Below, one piece after another: positions 54,285-62,913 of a stretch of DNA of 64,000 nucleotides. The stretch spans positions 1 through 64,000 of the forward strand of contig JBNKCG010000026.1 in NCBI GenBank assembly GCA_050287605.1, written 5' to 3'. The stretch is from QQUJ01 sp050287605 (GTDB lineage Bacteria; Pseudomonadota; Gammaproteobacteria; QQUJ01). Made by a program: the position numbers and the translations under genes. The number at the start of each line of letters is the position of its first letter. The first letter of the stretch is position 1. A model generated the notes under the pieces. That model saw only the letters and a program-made list of their open reading frames with translations. It searched no databases and was not told the DNA's origin.

Positions 54285-55049
54285 TTATAGTTGGAAAACC
54301 TGCCCGTGACTCAGCAGATCGAGCTCGCGGTCCACGATGGCGGCCCGGCACTCGGCGAGAATCGCCGCCTCCGCCCCTGGTTTGGGATGGGTGATGAAAA
54401 TCCGAGGTTGGTGCTTGAGTTTCACCAAGTCTGCCGCCAACAACTCGGGCGTGTAGTGGCGAGCCTCGATACTCAGCGCCCGGTCACGGTTGGGAAACGC
54501 GGCTTCCACGATCAACAGGTCGAGGCGCGCGCGCGCGTTGAGCGCCGTCCACAAGGTATCGTTGGTAGTGGTGTCCCCGCTGAAGGCGAAGGTCTTGCCC
54601 TGGAAGGTCACACAGTACGCCACTGTCGGTACCGCATGATTGACCGGAATCATCTCGAACTGCCGCCCCTCCAGTTCCACCACATCGCCGGGACGCATCT
54701 CCACCAGGCGCAGCACACCGTTCTGTTCGGAAGGGAGTACGGTGAAGTCCGGCCACAACACCCAATTGAACATGTGTTCACGCAGCGCCTGCAGCGTCTC
54801 GGGCTGCGCATGCAGCGTGATCGGCACCTTGATGCGATCGAAGATACTGTCGAGCAGCAGCGGCAGTCCGGCAATATGGTCGAAATGGGAATGGGTGAGA
54901 AAGATGTGCCGTAGCCCGGCCATCTCATCGAGCGAGAGGTCCCCCACGCCGGTTCCGGCATCGATCAGGATGTCATGATCCAGGAGCAACGAGGTGGTGC
55001 GCAGCCGCGCCCCTATCCCCCCACTGCATCCCAGCACGCGGACTTTCAT
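54285..55049 (-). CDS. Metallo-beta-lactamase-fold phosphodiesterase (cyclic-nucleotide class II-like)
   Basis: 254 residues from the ATG at 55049 (MKVRVLGCSGGIGARLRTTS); the longer frame has no supporting features. Metal ligands are HSHFDHIAG (HxHxDH), a His in PVNHAVPTVAY, an Asp in AFSGDTTTNDTLW and a late His in FITHPKPGAE. The GCSGG start and overall shape recall bacterial 3',5'-cyclic-nucleotide phosphodiesterases of class II. A link to the cNMP-binding kinase at 13859 is conceivable but untested. Other MBL hydrolases such as RNase Z relatives remain possible. Confidence 0.7.
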   Translation of the reverse strand: MKVRVLGCSGGIGARLRTTSLLLDHDILIDAGTGVGDLSLDEMAGLRHIFLTHSHFDHIAGLPLLLDSIFDRIKVPITLHAQPETLQALREHMFNWVLWPDFTVLPSEQNGVLRLVEMRPGDVVELEGRQFEMIPVNHAVPTVAYCVTFQGKTFAFSGDTTTNDTLWTALNARARLDLLIVEAAFPNRDRALSIEARHYTPELLAADLVKLKHQPRIFITHPKPGAEAAILAECRAAIVDRELDLLSHGQVFQL

Positions 55050-55250
55050 AGACTGTTGTTGTCCTTCAAGTTTCAGTGCGGTGACATTTTTGCACAGCGC
55101 TGAAAAACCATAAAGAGATTTGAGTCGCAGAATCAATGGGGTCAATCAGATGCGCGCACCACCCGCGGCTGTCTCCCTTAAGCGCGCTTTAATGGGCCAA
55201 ACGAATATGCCATCATGCCGCAGTTCCCACGGTTCAACCTATCGTAAGCC

Positions 55251-56066
55251 ATGAACGCACCCCTGCTAGGCGCAGCCGCTGCCGTCCTCTACCTGCTTTC
55301 CAGCCTGTTGTTGGGCCTGCGTCTGGCCCGCAGCGGCAGCGGCGTGGAGCGGGCCAAGCGCGGCCCCCTTGGCGTCGGTGTCGGCGCGCTGGTGCTGCAT
55401 GGAGCGATGATTTACCACGCGGTGGTCTCCAGCGCCGGTTTCAACCTCGGCGTGTTCAACGCCTTTACCCTGGTGGCCTGGCTGATCGCGTTGCTGCTGT
55501 TGGTTTCGGCCTTCTCACAGCCTCTCGAGAACCTGGGCATCGTGATCCTGCCGGCCGCAGCAGCCACCATTGTCCTGGCGCTGACCATTCCGGCCCGGCA
55601 CATCGTCACCGGAGAGATGCCGCTGGGGATTGAGGCGCACATTCTGAGCTCCATCCTGGCTTACAGCATCCTCAGCATCGCCGCCGTGCAGGCGCTGTTG
55701 TTGGCGATACAGGACCGGCACCTGCGCAATCGCCATCCCGGCGGTTTCATTCGTGCGCTGCCACCACTGCAGGTGATGGAATCGCTGATGTTTCAGATGA
55801 TCTGGGTCGGTTTCATCCTGCTCAGCGTCTCGCTGCTCACCGGTCTGCTGTTTCTGGACGACGTCTTCGCCCAACACCTGGCCCACAAGACCGTGCTCTC
55901 CATCGCCTCCTGGGCGGTCTTCGGCGTACTGCTCTGGGGTCGCCACCGTTTCGGCTGGCGCGGGCAAATCGCCATACGCTGGACGCTTTCGGGTTTGATC
56001 GTGTTGGCCATCGCCTACTTCGGCAGCAAGCTGGTCCTGGAAGTAATGCTGTCGCGCACCCAGTGA
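55251..56066 (+). CDS. ypjD: Cytochrome c assembly (CcsA/YpjD) family inner-membrane protein
   Basis: 271 residues with about eight membrane helices (APLLGAAAAVLYLLSSLLLG, FTLVAWLIALLLLVSAFSQP, IVILPAAAATIVLALTIPAR, LSVSLLTGLLFLDDV, WTLSGLIVLAIAYFGSKLVL). The family HILSSILAYSILSIAAVQAL and FAQHLAHKTVLSIASWAVFG contain conserved His residues possibly for haem. Classical CcsA has a WWD motif that I do not see, so a role in haem handling is uncertain. Conserved order ffh-ypjD-corB supports the name. Confidence 0.82.
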   Translation: MNAPLLGAAAAVLYLLSSLLLGLRLARSGSGVERAKRGPLGVGVGALVLHGAMIYHAVVSSAGFNLGVFNAFTLVAWLIALLLLVSAFSQPLENLGIVILPAAAATIVLALTIPARHIVTGEMPLGIEAHILSSILAYSILSIAAVQALLLAIQDRHLRNRHPGGFIRALPPLQVMESLMFQMIWVGFILLSVSLLTGLLFLDDVFAQHLAHKTVLSIASWAVFGVLLWGRHRFGWRGQIAIRWTLSGLIVLAIAYFGSKLVLEVMLSRTQ

Positions 56067-56144
56067 GCCTTCTGCGGCTTGCTTGACACCTTCGCGCCAA
56101 CTCCGTAGAAAAGAACTCTGACGCACTAGAGGCCCATCCTGACC

Positions 56145-57419
56145 TTGGACGAATTACCGATAGGGGTGCTCGTCGGCGCTCTGGTTTTCCTCATCATCCT
56201 GTCCGCCTTTTTCTCGGGTTCCGAAACCGGCCTGATGATGCTCAACCGCTACCGGTTGCGGCATCTTGCCCGCGCCGGCCACGGTGGCGCGCGGCGTGCC
56301 AGTGAACTGCTGAAACGACCCGACCGCCTGATCGGCCTGATCCTGCTCGGCAACAACTTCGTCAACATCCTCGCCAGCGCATTGGCAACACTGCTGTTCA
56401 TCCACTGGCTGGGAGACGCAGGCCCATGGGTGGCCACGGCGACGCTTACCGTAGTGATTCTGCTGTTCGCCGAAGTGGCTCCCAAAACGCTGGCAGCCCT
56501 GCATCCTGAACGCATCGCCTACCCCGCGGCATTCGTCTACCAACCGCTGCTGAAACTGCTCTACCCGCTGGTGTGGCTCATCAACACCATGGCCAACGGG
56601 TTGCTGCGCCTGCTGGGCGTGCGCCCGGATCAGCGCGAAGGGGAGAACCTGAGCCGCGAGGAGCTGCGCACGGTGGTTGCCGAAGCCGGCGCGATGATTC
56701 CCAAGCGCCACCAGAAGATGCTGCTGGGGATACTGGACCTGGAGAAGGCGACGGTCGAGGACATCATGATTCCACGCAACGAGATCGTCGGCGTCGATCT
56801 CGAAGACGGGACCGACGTGATCCTCGACCAGCTCACCACCAGTCAGTACACGCGCCTTCCCGTCTACCGTGAACACATCGACAACGTCGTGGGCGTTCTG
56901 CACCTGCGCGACGTGCTGAATCTGCTGGAGCAGGACAAATTCGACAAGGAACAGCTGGCGGCGGCCTGTTCGGAACCCTTTTTCATCCCCGAGAACACTC
57001 CGCTCAACAAACAACTGCTCAACTTCCAGCGCAAGAAGGACCGCATCGGCTTGGTGGTGGACGAGTACGGCGACATCCAAGGCCTGGTGGCGCTGGACGA
57101 CGTGCTGGAGGAGATTGTCGGCGAGTTCACCACCGACCCGTCGACAACGCTGCTCAACGTCTACCCCCAGGAGGACGGCAGCGTCATCGTCGACGGCGGC
57201 ATGACGCTGCGCGAGCTCAACCGCACCATGAACTGGAAACTGCCGCTGGGCGGCCCCAAAACCCTCAACGGCTTGATCCTCGAATATCTGGAATCGATCC
57301 CCGAATCGGGAACCAGTCTGCGCCTGGCCGGCTACCCGATGGAGATCGTGCAGGTGAAGGGCAACGCCGTCAAAAAGGCCAAGATCTACCCCGCTCTCTG
57401 GCGCCCCGAATCGGCGTGA
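56145..57419 (+). CDS. CorB/YfjD-type DUF21-CBS membrane transporter
   Basis: 424 residues, TTG start at 56145 with a weak upstream ribosome site; a GTG seven codons later is an alternative. The N-terminal DUF21 domain has membrane helices and FFSGSETGLMMLNRYRLRHL, LIGLILLGNNFVNILASALA and VVILLFAEVAPKTLAALHPE. A CBS pair follows (VEDIMIPRNEIVGVDLEDGT, FIPENTPLNKQLLNFQRKKD), then a CorC/HlyC domain (VIVDGGMTLRELNRTMNWKL). Family members handle Mg2+ (or Co2+) efflux. Adjacent to ypjD as in E. coli. Confidence 0.88.
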   Translation: MDELPIGVLVGALVFLIILSAFFSGSETGLMMLNRYRLRHLARAGHGGARRASELLKRPDRLIGLILLGNNFVNILASALATLLFIHWLGDAGPWVATATLTVVILLFAEVAPKTLAALHPERIAYPAAFVYQPLLKLLYPLVWLINTMANGLLRLLGVRPDQREGENLSREELRTVVAEAGAMIPKRHQKMLLGILDLEKATVEDIMIPRNEIVGVDLEDGTDVILDQLTTSQYTRLPVYREHIDNVVGVLHLRDVLNLLEQDKFDKEQLAAACSEPFFIPENTPLNKQLLNFQRKKDRIGLVVDEYGDIQGLVALDDVLEEIVGEFTTDPSTTLLNVYPQEDGSVIVDGGMTLRELNRTMNWKLPLGGPKTLNGLILEYLESIPESGTSLRLAGYPMEIVQVKGNAVKKAKIYPALWRPESA

Positions 57420-57528
57420 CCGGCGCCCGGCCAGCACTCACCCCTGCACTACGCACGGGTTGAGTCAGACCCCGCCGCCGGCGTAGTCTTAGGCAACATC
57501 GATCCGATCGCCAGGAAGCTCATCCGAC

Positions 57529-57885
57529 ATGAGCGAGAACCGCCGCCGCTTTCAACGTATTCATCTGGATTGCACCGCCACCATCGAAGCGGGCGGTAGC
57601 AGCCATGCCACCCAGTTGCTCGACGTCTCGCTGAACGGCGCCCTGCTGAGCCGCCCGTCGGACTGGACGGCGGTACTCGACACTCCCTGCGTCGTAAAGA
57701 TCGTGCTCGCCCCCGATACCGCCGCCATCCGCATGGAGGGCACGGTGGCACACACGGAGGGTGAACGCCTGGGGGTGCGCTGCGAGCACCTGGATATCGA
57801 GAGTGCCGGCCACCTGCGGCGCGTGGTGGAACTCAATCTGGGCGACGCCGAACTGCTGAACCGCGAGCTGTCGGCGCTGATCTGA
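57529..57885 (+). CDS. PilZ-domain protein
   Basis: 118 residues. The c-di-GMP-binding signature is present: RRRFQR (RxxxR) at the N-terminus and DVSLNGALLS (DxSxxG) near residue 33, followed by beta strands. It may act as a stand-alone c-di-GMP effector. It lies between corB and radA, convergent with radA (16 bp apart). Target unknown. Confidence 0.82.
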   Translation: MSENRRRFQRIHLDCTATIEAGGSSHATQLLDVSLNGALLSRPSDWTAVLDTPCVVKIVLAPDTAAIRMEGTVAHTEGERLGVRCEHLDIESAGHLRRVVELNLGDAELLNRELSALI

Positions 57886-57901
57886 GGCGACGCGGCCCGC
57901 G

Positions 57902-59269
57902 CTACAAGGCGTCCAACGCATCCGCCAGGCGGTTGGCGCCCACGATCTCCATACCCTCGACACCCCCCTTTGGCACGTTGGCGGCCGGCACTACCGCGCG
58001 CCGGAACCCATGCTTTGCTGCCGCGCCCAGGCGTTCGGGGCCGTTTTGCACCGGGCGGATTTCACCCGCCAGCCCGATCTCGCCGAACACCACCAACTCC
58101 TGAGGCAACGGGCGATTGCGCAGGCTGGAAAGCACCGCCATGACTACCGCCAAATCGGCGCCGGTCTCCGACACCCTAACGCCACCCACCACGTTGACGT
58201 AGACATCCTGGTCGTAGGTAACCACACCGCCGTGCCGGTGCAAAACCGCCAACAGCATGCTTAGGCGGTTCTGCTCCAACCCCAGGGTGACGCGCCGCGG
58301 ATTGCCCACGTGGCTCTCCTCCACCAGGGCCTGCGCCTCCACCAGCAGCGGCCGCGTCCCCTCGCGCGTCACCATGACCACGCTGCCCGCCACCGGCTGT
58401 TCGTGGCGGGAGAGAAAGATCGCCGAAGGATTGCTGACCTCGCGCAATCCGCGGTCGGTCATGGCGAACACGCCCAGTTCGTTGACGGCACCGAAGCGGT
58501 TCTTGATGGCACGGACTACCCGGAACCGGTTGCCGGGATCTCCTTCGAAATAGAGCACCGTATCCACCATGTGCTCCAGCACGCGCGGACCAGCGAGTTG
58601 CCCCTCCTTGGTGACATGCCCGACCAGAAACACCGCGGTGCCGGTCTGCTTGGCGAAGCGCACCAACTGCGCCGTGGACTCGCGCAGCTGTCCCACCGCA
58701 CCCGGCGCCGACTGCAGTTGATCGGTGTAGACGGTCTGGATGGAGTCGATCACCATCACCCGAGGCCGCTGGCGTAATGCCGCATCGAGTACCGCCTCCA
58801 CTTGCGTCCCTGCCAGCAATTGAAAGCCGGCAGTGGGCAACCCCAGGCGCCGCGCACGCAGACTGACCTGCTGTGGCGACTCCTCGCCGGTCACGTAGAG
58901 CACGGGCTGACGCTGCGCCAGATCGGCCAGAGCCTGCAGCAACAGGGTCGATTTGCCGATGCCTGGATCCCCGCCCAGCAACACTACCGACCCGGACACC
59001 AAGCCGCCCCCCAACACCCGGTCCAACTCCCCCACCCCGGTGCCGATCCGTTGACCCTCGTCGGCGGGTGCCACATCGGCGAGCGACACGATCTCGCTCT
59101 GGTGTCCGGAGTAGCCACCGGCGCGCGGCGCACCCACCCGGCCTGCAGCCACCAAGGGCACCTCCTCCACCAGGGTGTTCCAGGCACCGCAATCGGGGCA
59201 CTGCCCCACCCATTTAGGACTCTGCGCACCACACGCGGTGCAGGCGTACACCAGTCGAGGCTTGGCCAC
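57902..59269 (-). CDS. radA: DNA repair protein RadA (Sms)
   Basis: 455 residues; GTG start. N-terminal zinc finger CTACGAQSPKWVGQCPDCGA, RecA-like core with LLGGDPGIGKSTLLLQALAD and the RadA-specific KNRFG (VRAIKNRFGAVNELGVF), and a C-terminal Lon-like domain (VSETGADLAVVMAVLSSLRN, FGEIGLAGEIRPVQNGPERL). It is a branch-migration helicase in recombination. Its upstream side holds the candidate small RNA at 59361-59576. Confidence 0.96.
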   Translation of the reverse strand: MAKPRLVYACTACGAQSPKWVGQCPDCGAWNTLVEEVPLVAAGRVGAPRAGGYSGHQSEIVSLADVAPADEGQRIGTGVGELDRVLGGGLVSGSVVLLGGDPGIGKSTLLLQALADLAQRQPVLYVTGEESPQQVSLRARRLGLPTAGFQLLAGTQVEAVLDAALRQRPRVMVIDSIQTVYTDQLQSAPGAVGQLRESTAQLVRFAKQTGTAVFLVGHVTKEGQLAGPRVLEHMVDTVLYFEGDPGNRFRVVRAIKNRFGAVNELGVFAMTDRGLREVSNPSAIFLSRHEQPVAGSVVMVTREGTRPLLVEAQALVEESHVGNPRRVTLGLEQNRLSMLLAVLHRHGGVVTYDQDVYVNVVGGVRVSETGADLAVVMAVLSSLRNRPLPQELVVFGEIGLAGEIRPVQNGPERLGAAAKHGFRRAVVPAANVPKGGVEGMEIVGANRLADALDAL

Positions 59270-59360
59270 GGGCAGTCGATCTCGTGCGAACAGGGAAAAT
59301 AGACGGGGGGAGATACTAGCACGATGCAGGAGTCGCGCCGGCAGTGCACCGACACCAGAA

Positions 59361-59399
59361 ACGACAAAGGCGGCTTCCAGCCGCCTTTGTCGTTTCCTT
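59361..59399 (-). terminator. Terminator with a GGA loop ending the alr-radA intergenic RNA
   Basis: ACGACAAAGGCGGCT (59393-59379, read leftward as its equivalent on the minus strand) pairs perfectly over 15 bp with its partner at 59375-59361, leaving a three-base GGA loop. TTTC follows on the minus strand. A terminator whose loop is GGA is also a CsrA site, as in some Rsm RNAs. Confidence 0.85.
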
Positions 59400-59576
59400 A
59401 CACGGGCCTCCGATGCCCGATCACGTCCTGGTGATCTCCGTGTCTCCGGTAGGAATATCCTGATTCCGATGGCTGTAGTGTGCCGTCACCGAAAAAAACC
59501 GCAATGGCCCCGTGTCACCAAACAGCGAGTTGGAACCGCGAATTTCCGCTAAAGGAAAAATCTAATCCTCTTATTT
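59361..59576 (-). ncRNA. Candidate CsrB/RsmY-family small RNA with GacA-type control
   Basis: The 426-bp gap between alr and radA has no gene. On the minus strand, 11 GGA triplets lie between 59580 and 59376, eight within 92 nt. They are displayed in classical CsrA hairpins: GGAATCAGGATATTCC (59467-59452), GATCACCAGGACGTGATC (59436-59419), GGGCATCGGAGGCCC (59418-59404), and the GGA loop of the terminator. Upstream are two tandem GacA-type boxes (59654-59671, 59632-59649) and a -10 TATCTT (59588-59583). The 5' end near 59576 is inferred; a seven-T run at 59498-59492 might mark a shorter form of about 125 nt. Predicted to sequester CsrA. Confidence 0.82.
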
Positions 59577-59631
59577 TTCCGAAAGATAGGAAGGCGTAGG
59601 GGGTCACCCATGGCCTTTCAACCGACAACAG

Positions 59632-59649
59632 ATTCGGAGAATGCCTACA
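59632..59649 (-). promoter_or_regulatory. Second GacA-type half-conserved box
   Basis: TGTAGGCATTCTCCGAAT on the minus strand keeps the left half and centre of the GacA box (Pseudomonas rsmY-type TGTAAGCATTCTCTTACA) but has a degenerate right half. It lies 22 bp, two helical turns, from the perfect box and is centred about 64 bp before the inferred start. Confidence 0.65.
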
Positions 59650-59653
59650 CGAT

Positions 59654-59671
59654 TGTAGGAAAATGCCTACA
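59654..59671 (-). promoter_or_regulatory. GacA/UvrY-type upstream activating box
   Basis: TGTAGGCATTTTCCTACA is a perfect 6-6-6 inverted repeat, matching the GacA box TGTAAG-N6-CTTACA except for one symmetric A-to-G/T-to-C change. Centred about 86 bp upstream of the inferred small-RNA start and 24 bp past the alr stop. Confidence 0.8.
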
Positions 59672-59695
59672 ACGGACGGCGCCACACTCCCGGGT

Positions 59696-60772
59696 TCACG
59701 GCGAGATTGCGTGAAATCGCACGCGCCGCGTAACCTGGCAGAAGAGTTCGTAAGGAATGGTGCCCGCCGCCAGCGCGATCTCTTCCGGTGCCAGCCCCTC
59801 CCCCCACAACACCACGGGATCACCGATGCGCGCATCGGGCAACGCCGTCAGATCCACGGTGATCATATCCATCGAGACCCGACCCGCGAGCGGGGCGCGC
59901 TGCCCGTTCACCAACACCGGCGTTCCACTGGGAGCGTGGCGCGGGTAGCCGTCGCCATAGCCGATGGCGGCCACCCCGATTCGGCAATCGCGCTCACACC
60001 GCCAGGTCCCGCCGTAACCCACCCGCTCGCCGGCCTTGAGGTCGCGAATGGCGATCAACGCCGTGCGCAGGGTCATCACCGGACGCAACCCTTCGTCCGC
60101 CGCACGGGTGGCCGCAAACGGCGACGCCCCGTAGAGCATGATCCCCGGCCGTATCCAATCGCTCACCGCAGCCGGCCAGCCCAGGATGCCAGCGGAGTTG
60201 ACGATGCTGCGCTCGCCCTGGATACGCCCTATGGCACCGGCGAAGACCTTGAGCTGGTGCTCGGTGGTGGGGTCGTCGCGGTCGTCGGCATTGGCGAGAT
60301 GCGTCATCAGTCCGATGTGCGAGACCGACCGGCACCCGTGCAAACGCTCCCAGCAGGCAAGAGCCGTGTCCGGTGCGATACCCAGGCGATGCATGCCGCT
60401 GTCGATCTTCAGCCATACGCGCAGCGGATGGTCCAGGCGCATGCGTTCCAGCATCTCGATCTGCTCCACCTGGTGCACCGTGGCGTCAATGTGGTGGCGA
60501 CCGAAGCGCTGCAGTTCGTCGCTGTCGTAAAACCCTTCCAAGACGTTGATGGGGTGGGCAAATCCAGCGTCGCGCAGCTCTTCGGCCTCGTCCAGACAGG
60601 CGACCCCGAAGGCATCGGCCGCGCGCAGCGCACCAGCAACCCGCACCACGCCGTGGCCATAGCCGTTGGCCTTGACGATGGCCATGGCTCGGCTCCCAGG
60701 CGCCGCCTGGCGCGCGCGAGCCAGGTTGTGGGTCAGGGCGGAGAGATCAATCAGCGCTTCGGCGGCCCGCAT
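59696..60772 (-). CDS. alr: Alanine racemase, biosynthetic
   Basis: 358 residues from the ATG at 60772 (MRAAEALIDLSALTHNLARA), the normal size; the longer frame overlaps dnaB. The PLP lysine is in AMAIVKANGYGHGVVRVAGA, the family signature surrounds it, the second catalytic Tyr lies in AGRVSMDMITVDL context with RVGYGGTWRCERDCRIGVAA, and AAIGYGDGYPRHAPSGTPVL is conserved. It supplies D-alanine for peptidoglycan. Next to dnaB as in many gammaproteobacteria. Confidence 0.95.
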   Translation of the reverse strand: MRAAEALIDLSALTHNLARARQAAPGSRAMAIVKANGYGHGVVRVAGALRAADAFGVACLDEAEELRDAGFAHPINVLEGFYDSDELQRFGRHHIDATVHQVEQIEMLERMRLDHPLRVWLKIDSGMHRLGIAPDTALACWERLHGCRSVSHIGLMTHLANADDRDDPTTEHQLKVFAGAIGRIQGERSIVNSAGILGWPAAVSDWIRPGIMLYGASPFAATRAADEGLRPVMTLRTALIAIRDLKAGERVGYGGTWRCERDCRIGVAAIGYGDGYPRHAPSGTPVLVNGQRAPLAGRVSMDMITVDLTALPDARIGDPVVLWGEGLAPEEIALAAGTIPYELFCQVTRRVRFHAISP

Positions 60773-60821
60773 CACTGCGCTCCTGTCTGCAGCTCGGTTG
60801 AGCGTCGCCTGGTGCGTGCGT

Positions 60822-62210
60822 TCATTCCGGGTCGAAATCGTGAATGTAGTTCTCGAACCGGGTGTACTGGCCAAGAAAGGTCAGACGCACTGCGCCGATG
60901 GGGCCGTTGCGCTGTTTGCCGATGATGATCTCGGCAGTCCCTTTGTCGGGACTCTCGGGATTGTAGACCTCGTCACGGTAGATAAAGACGATCAGGTCGG
61001 CATCCTGCTCGATGCTGCCCGATTCGCGCAGATCCGACATCACTGGACGCTTGTTAGGACGCTGCTCCAGATTGCGGTTGAGCTGCGAGAGCGCGACGAC
61101 CGGAACGTTGAGCTCCTTGGCCAGGGCCTTCAGCGAACGCGAGATCTCGGAGATCTCCGCCGCGCGATTCTCGCCGGCACCCGGCGACTGCATCAGCTGC
61201 AGGTAGTCGATGACGATCAGCGCGAGATCGCCCTGCTCGCGCTTCAGGCGTCGTGCCCGGGCGCGCAGCTCGGTGGGGTTCAGCGCCGGCGAGTCGTCGA
61301 TGAACATGGACGCATCGGCCAGCATGGTGACCGCCGAGGTGATGCGCGGCCAATCGTCGTCGGAGAGCTTGCCGGTACGCACCTTCTGCTGATCGATGCG
61401 ACCCAGCGACGACATCATGCGCAGCGCCAACTGTTCGCCCGGCATCTCCATGCTGAACACCGCCACCGGACGCGAGGTCTTGATGGCGACGTGCTCGGCC
61501 ACGTTCAGCGCAAACGTGGTCTTGCCCATGGAAGGGCGGCCGGCGACGATGACCAGATCCGATGGCTGCAGACCCGAGGTCATGTCGTCGAAATCGTGAT
61601 AGCCGCTGGAAAGCCCGGTGATGGGTTCGTCGCGCTGGAACAGCTCATCGATACGGTCCACCGCCTTGGTGAGCAGCGACTTAATGGCGACGAATCCCTG
61701 CTGGCTGCGGCTGCCGCGCTCGGCGATCTCGAACACCAGCTGCTCGGCGTGATCCAGCAACTCCTTGGCGCGGCGCCCCTCCGGATTGAAGCCGGCGTTG
61801 GCCACCTCGGTACCCACGTGGATCAACTGGCGCATGATGGAGCGCTCGCGCACGATGTCGGCGTAAGCGCTGATGTTGGCCGCACTGGGGGTGTTGTCCG
61901 CCAGCGCGCCCAAATAGCTCAGACCGCCGACATCGCCCAAATCTCCCCGGCTTTCCAGATGTTCGGCGATGGTGACCACGTCGAACGGATCGCCGCGCTC
62001 GGCCAAGTCGGCGATGGTCTCGAACACCAGCCGGTGATCGCGGCGGTAGAAATCACCGCCATTCACGCGATCGGCGATCTGATCCCAGGTGGCGTTGTCG
62101 AGCATCAACCCGCCCAGCACCGACTGCTCGGCCTCGATGGAATGGGGGGCGACTTTCAACGCAGCGGTCGCGCCGTCGGGTCTCCCGAGGGTTGGGGCGG
62201 TATCCGGCAT
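60822..62210 (-). CDS. dnaB: Replicative DNA helicase DnaB
   Basis: 462 residues. N-terminal DnaB domain (PHSIEAEQSVLGGLMLDNAT) and RecA-like motor with Walker A AGRPSMGKTTFALNVAEHVA, Walker B LIVIDYLQLMQSP, LSQLNRNLEQRPNKRPVMSD and the arginine-finger region FIYRDEVYNPESPDKGTAEI. Unwinds DNA at the fork. No intein is present. Order rplI-dnaB-alr-radA is conserved. Confidence 0.97.
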   Translation of the reverse strand: MPDTAPTLGRPDGATAALKVAPHSIEAEQSVLGGLMLDNATWDQIADRVNGGDFYRRDHRLVFETIADLAERGDPFDVVTIAEHLESRGDLGDVGGLSYLGALADNTPSAANISAYADIVRERSIMRQLIHVGTEVANAGFNPEGRRAKELLDHAEQLVFEIAERGSRSQQGFVAIKSLLTKAVDRIDELFQRDEPITGLSSGYHDFDDMTSGLQPSDLVIVAGRPSMGKTTFALNVAEHVAIKTSRPVAVFSMEMPGEQLALRMMSSLGRIDQQKVRTGKLSDDDWPRITSAVTMLADASMFIDDSPALNPTELRARARRLKREQGDLALIVIDYLQLMQSPGAGENRAAEISEISRSLKALAKELNVPVVALSQLNRNLEQRPNKRPVMSDLRESGSIEQDADLIVFIYRDEVYNPESPDKGTAEIIIGKQRNGPIGAVRLTFLGQYTRFENYIHDFDPE

Positions 62211-62344
62211 GCTCGCTCCGTACTCATTAGAATCTGACCGTTGCCCCGGCCGCCGGCCGGCAACGTGGGCGGATAGGATAAGCTATCCGGCGGGGCCTCT
62301 CCATAGCGACCGGTCGCGCGGAATGCCGCGGTGTGCCGGTAAAA

Positions 62345-62382
62345 ACGCGAAGAGCCCGCCAGCCTTACGGCCCACGGGCTCT
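62345..62382 (-). terminator. Terminator after rplI
   Basis: Minus-strand stem AGAGCCCG (62382-62375) with CGGGCTCT (62358-62351), an inner GGCC-type arm, then TCGCGTTTTT. It separates rplI from dnaB. Confidence 0.8.
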
Positions 62383-62432
62383 ACGAGAACTGCGCAGCGG
62401 GCGCCGTCAGACGCACCGCCTCAGCGAGACGA

Positions 62433-62885
62433 TCACTCCTCGCCCTGGACCACCACTTTGACGGTCGCGCTGACGTCGGAGTGCAGGTGGATCTCGATGT
62501 CGTACTCGCCCACCTGGCGGATCGGCCCCATAGGCAGGCGCACCTCGCTCTTTTCCACCTCGGCGCCAATCTCGGCCGCGACCGCCTCGGCGATTTCGTG
62601 CGTTCCGACGGAACCGAACAGCTTGCCTTCGGTGCCTGCCTTGGCGGCAATGGTGACCGACTTGCCGTCGATGGCGGCGTGCCGGCCCTCTGCCGTCGCC
62701 AATTTCTCCTGCAGCGCTTTCTCCAGTTCGGCGCGACGCTCTTCGAACTTGGCGACGTTCTCCGGGGTTGCCGGCGCCGCCTTGCCGCTCGGTATCAGGT
62801 AGTTACGCCCGTAACCGGCCTTCACCTTGACCTGATCGCCCAAGCCGCCCAGATTCTCAACCTTTTCCAGCAATATCACTTCCAT
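62433..62885 (-). CDS. rplI: 50S ribosomal protein L9
   Basis: 150 residues from the ATG at 62885 (MEVILLEKVENLGGLGDQVK, VKAGYGRNYLIPSGKAAPAT), with the long connecting helix and C-terminal domain (KLFGSVGTHEIAEAVAAEIG, YDIEIHLHSDVSATVKVVVQ). The longer upstream frame runs into the DUF2232 gene and is rejected. Length matches E. coli L9 (149). Confidence 0.96.
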   Translation of the reverse strand: MEVILLEKVENLGGLGDQVKVKAGYGRNYLIPSGKAAPATPENVAKFEERRAELEKALQEKLATAEGRHAAIDGKSVTIAAKAGTEGKLFGSVGTHEIAEAVAAEIGAEVEKSEVRLPMGPIRQVGEYDIEIHLHSDVSATVKVVVQGEE

Positions 62886-62913
62886 CGTCAGATCCTCGTT
62901 TCGGTCTGAAAAT

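Noticed and set aside
59492..59498. Seven-T run as terminator of alr or of a shorter RNA
   Set aside because: No stable hairpin precedes it on the minus strand, so I treat it as internal to the small RNA, while noting a possible shorter form.
59644..59659. Alternative palindrome CCTACA-N4-TGTAGG overlapping the GacA boxes
   Set aside because: It arises from the adjacent left and right half-sites of the two tandem boxes; the 6-6-6 spacing of the GacA box explains the pattern better.
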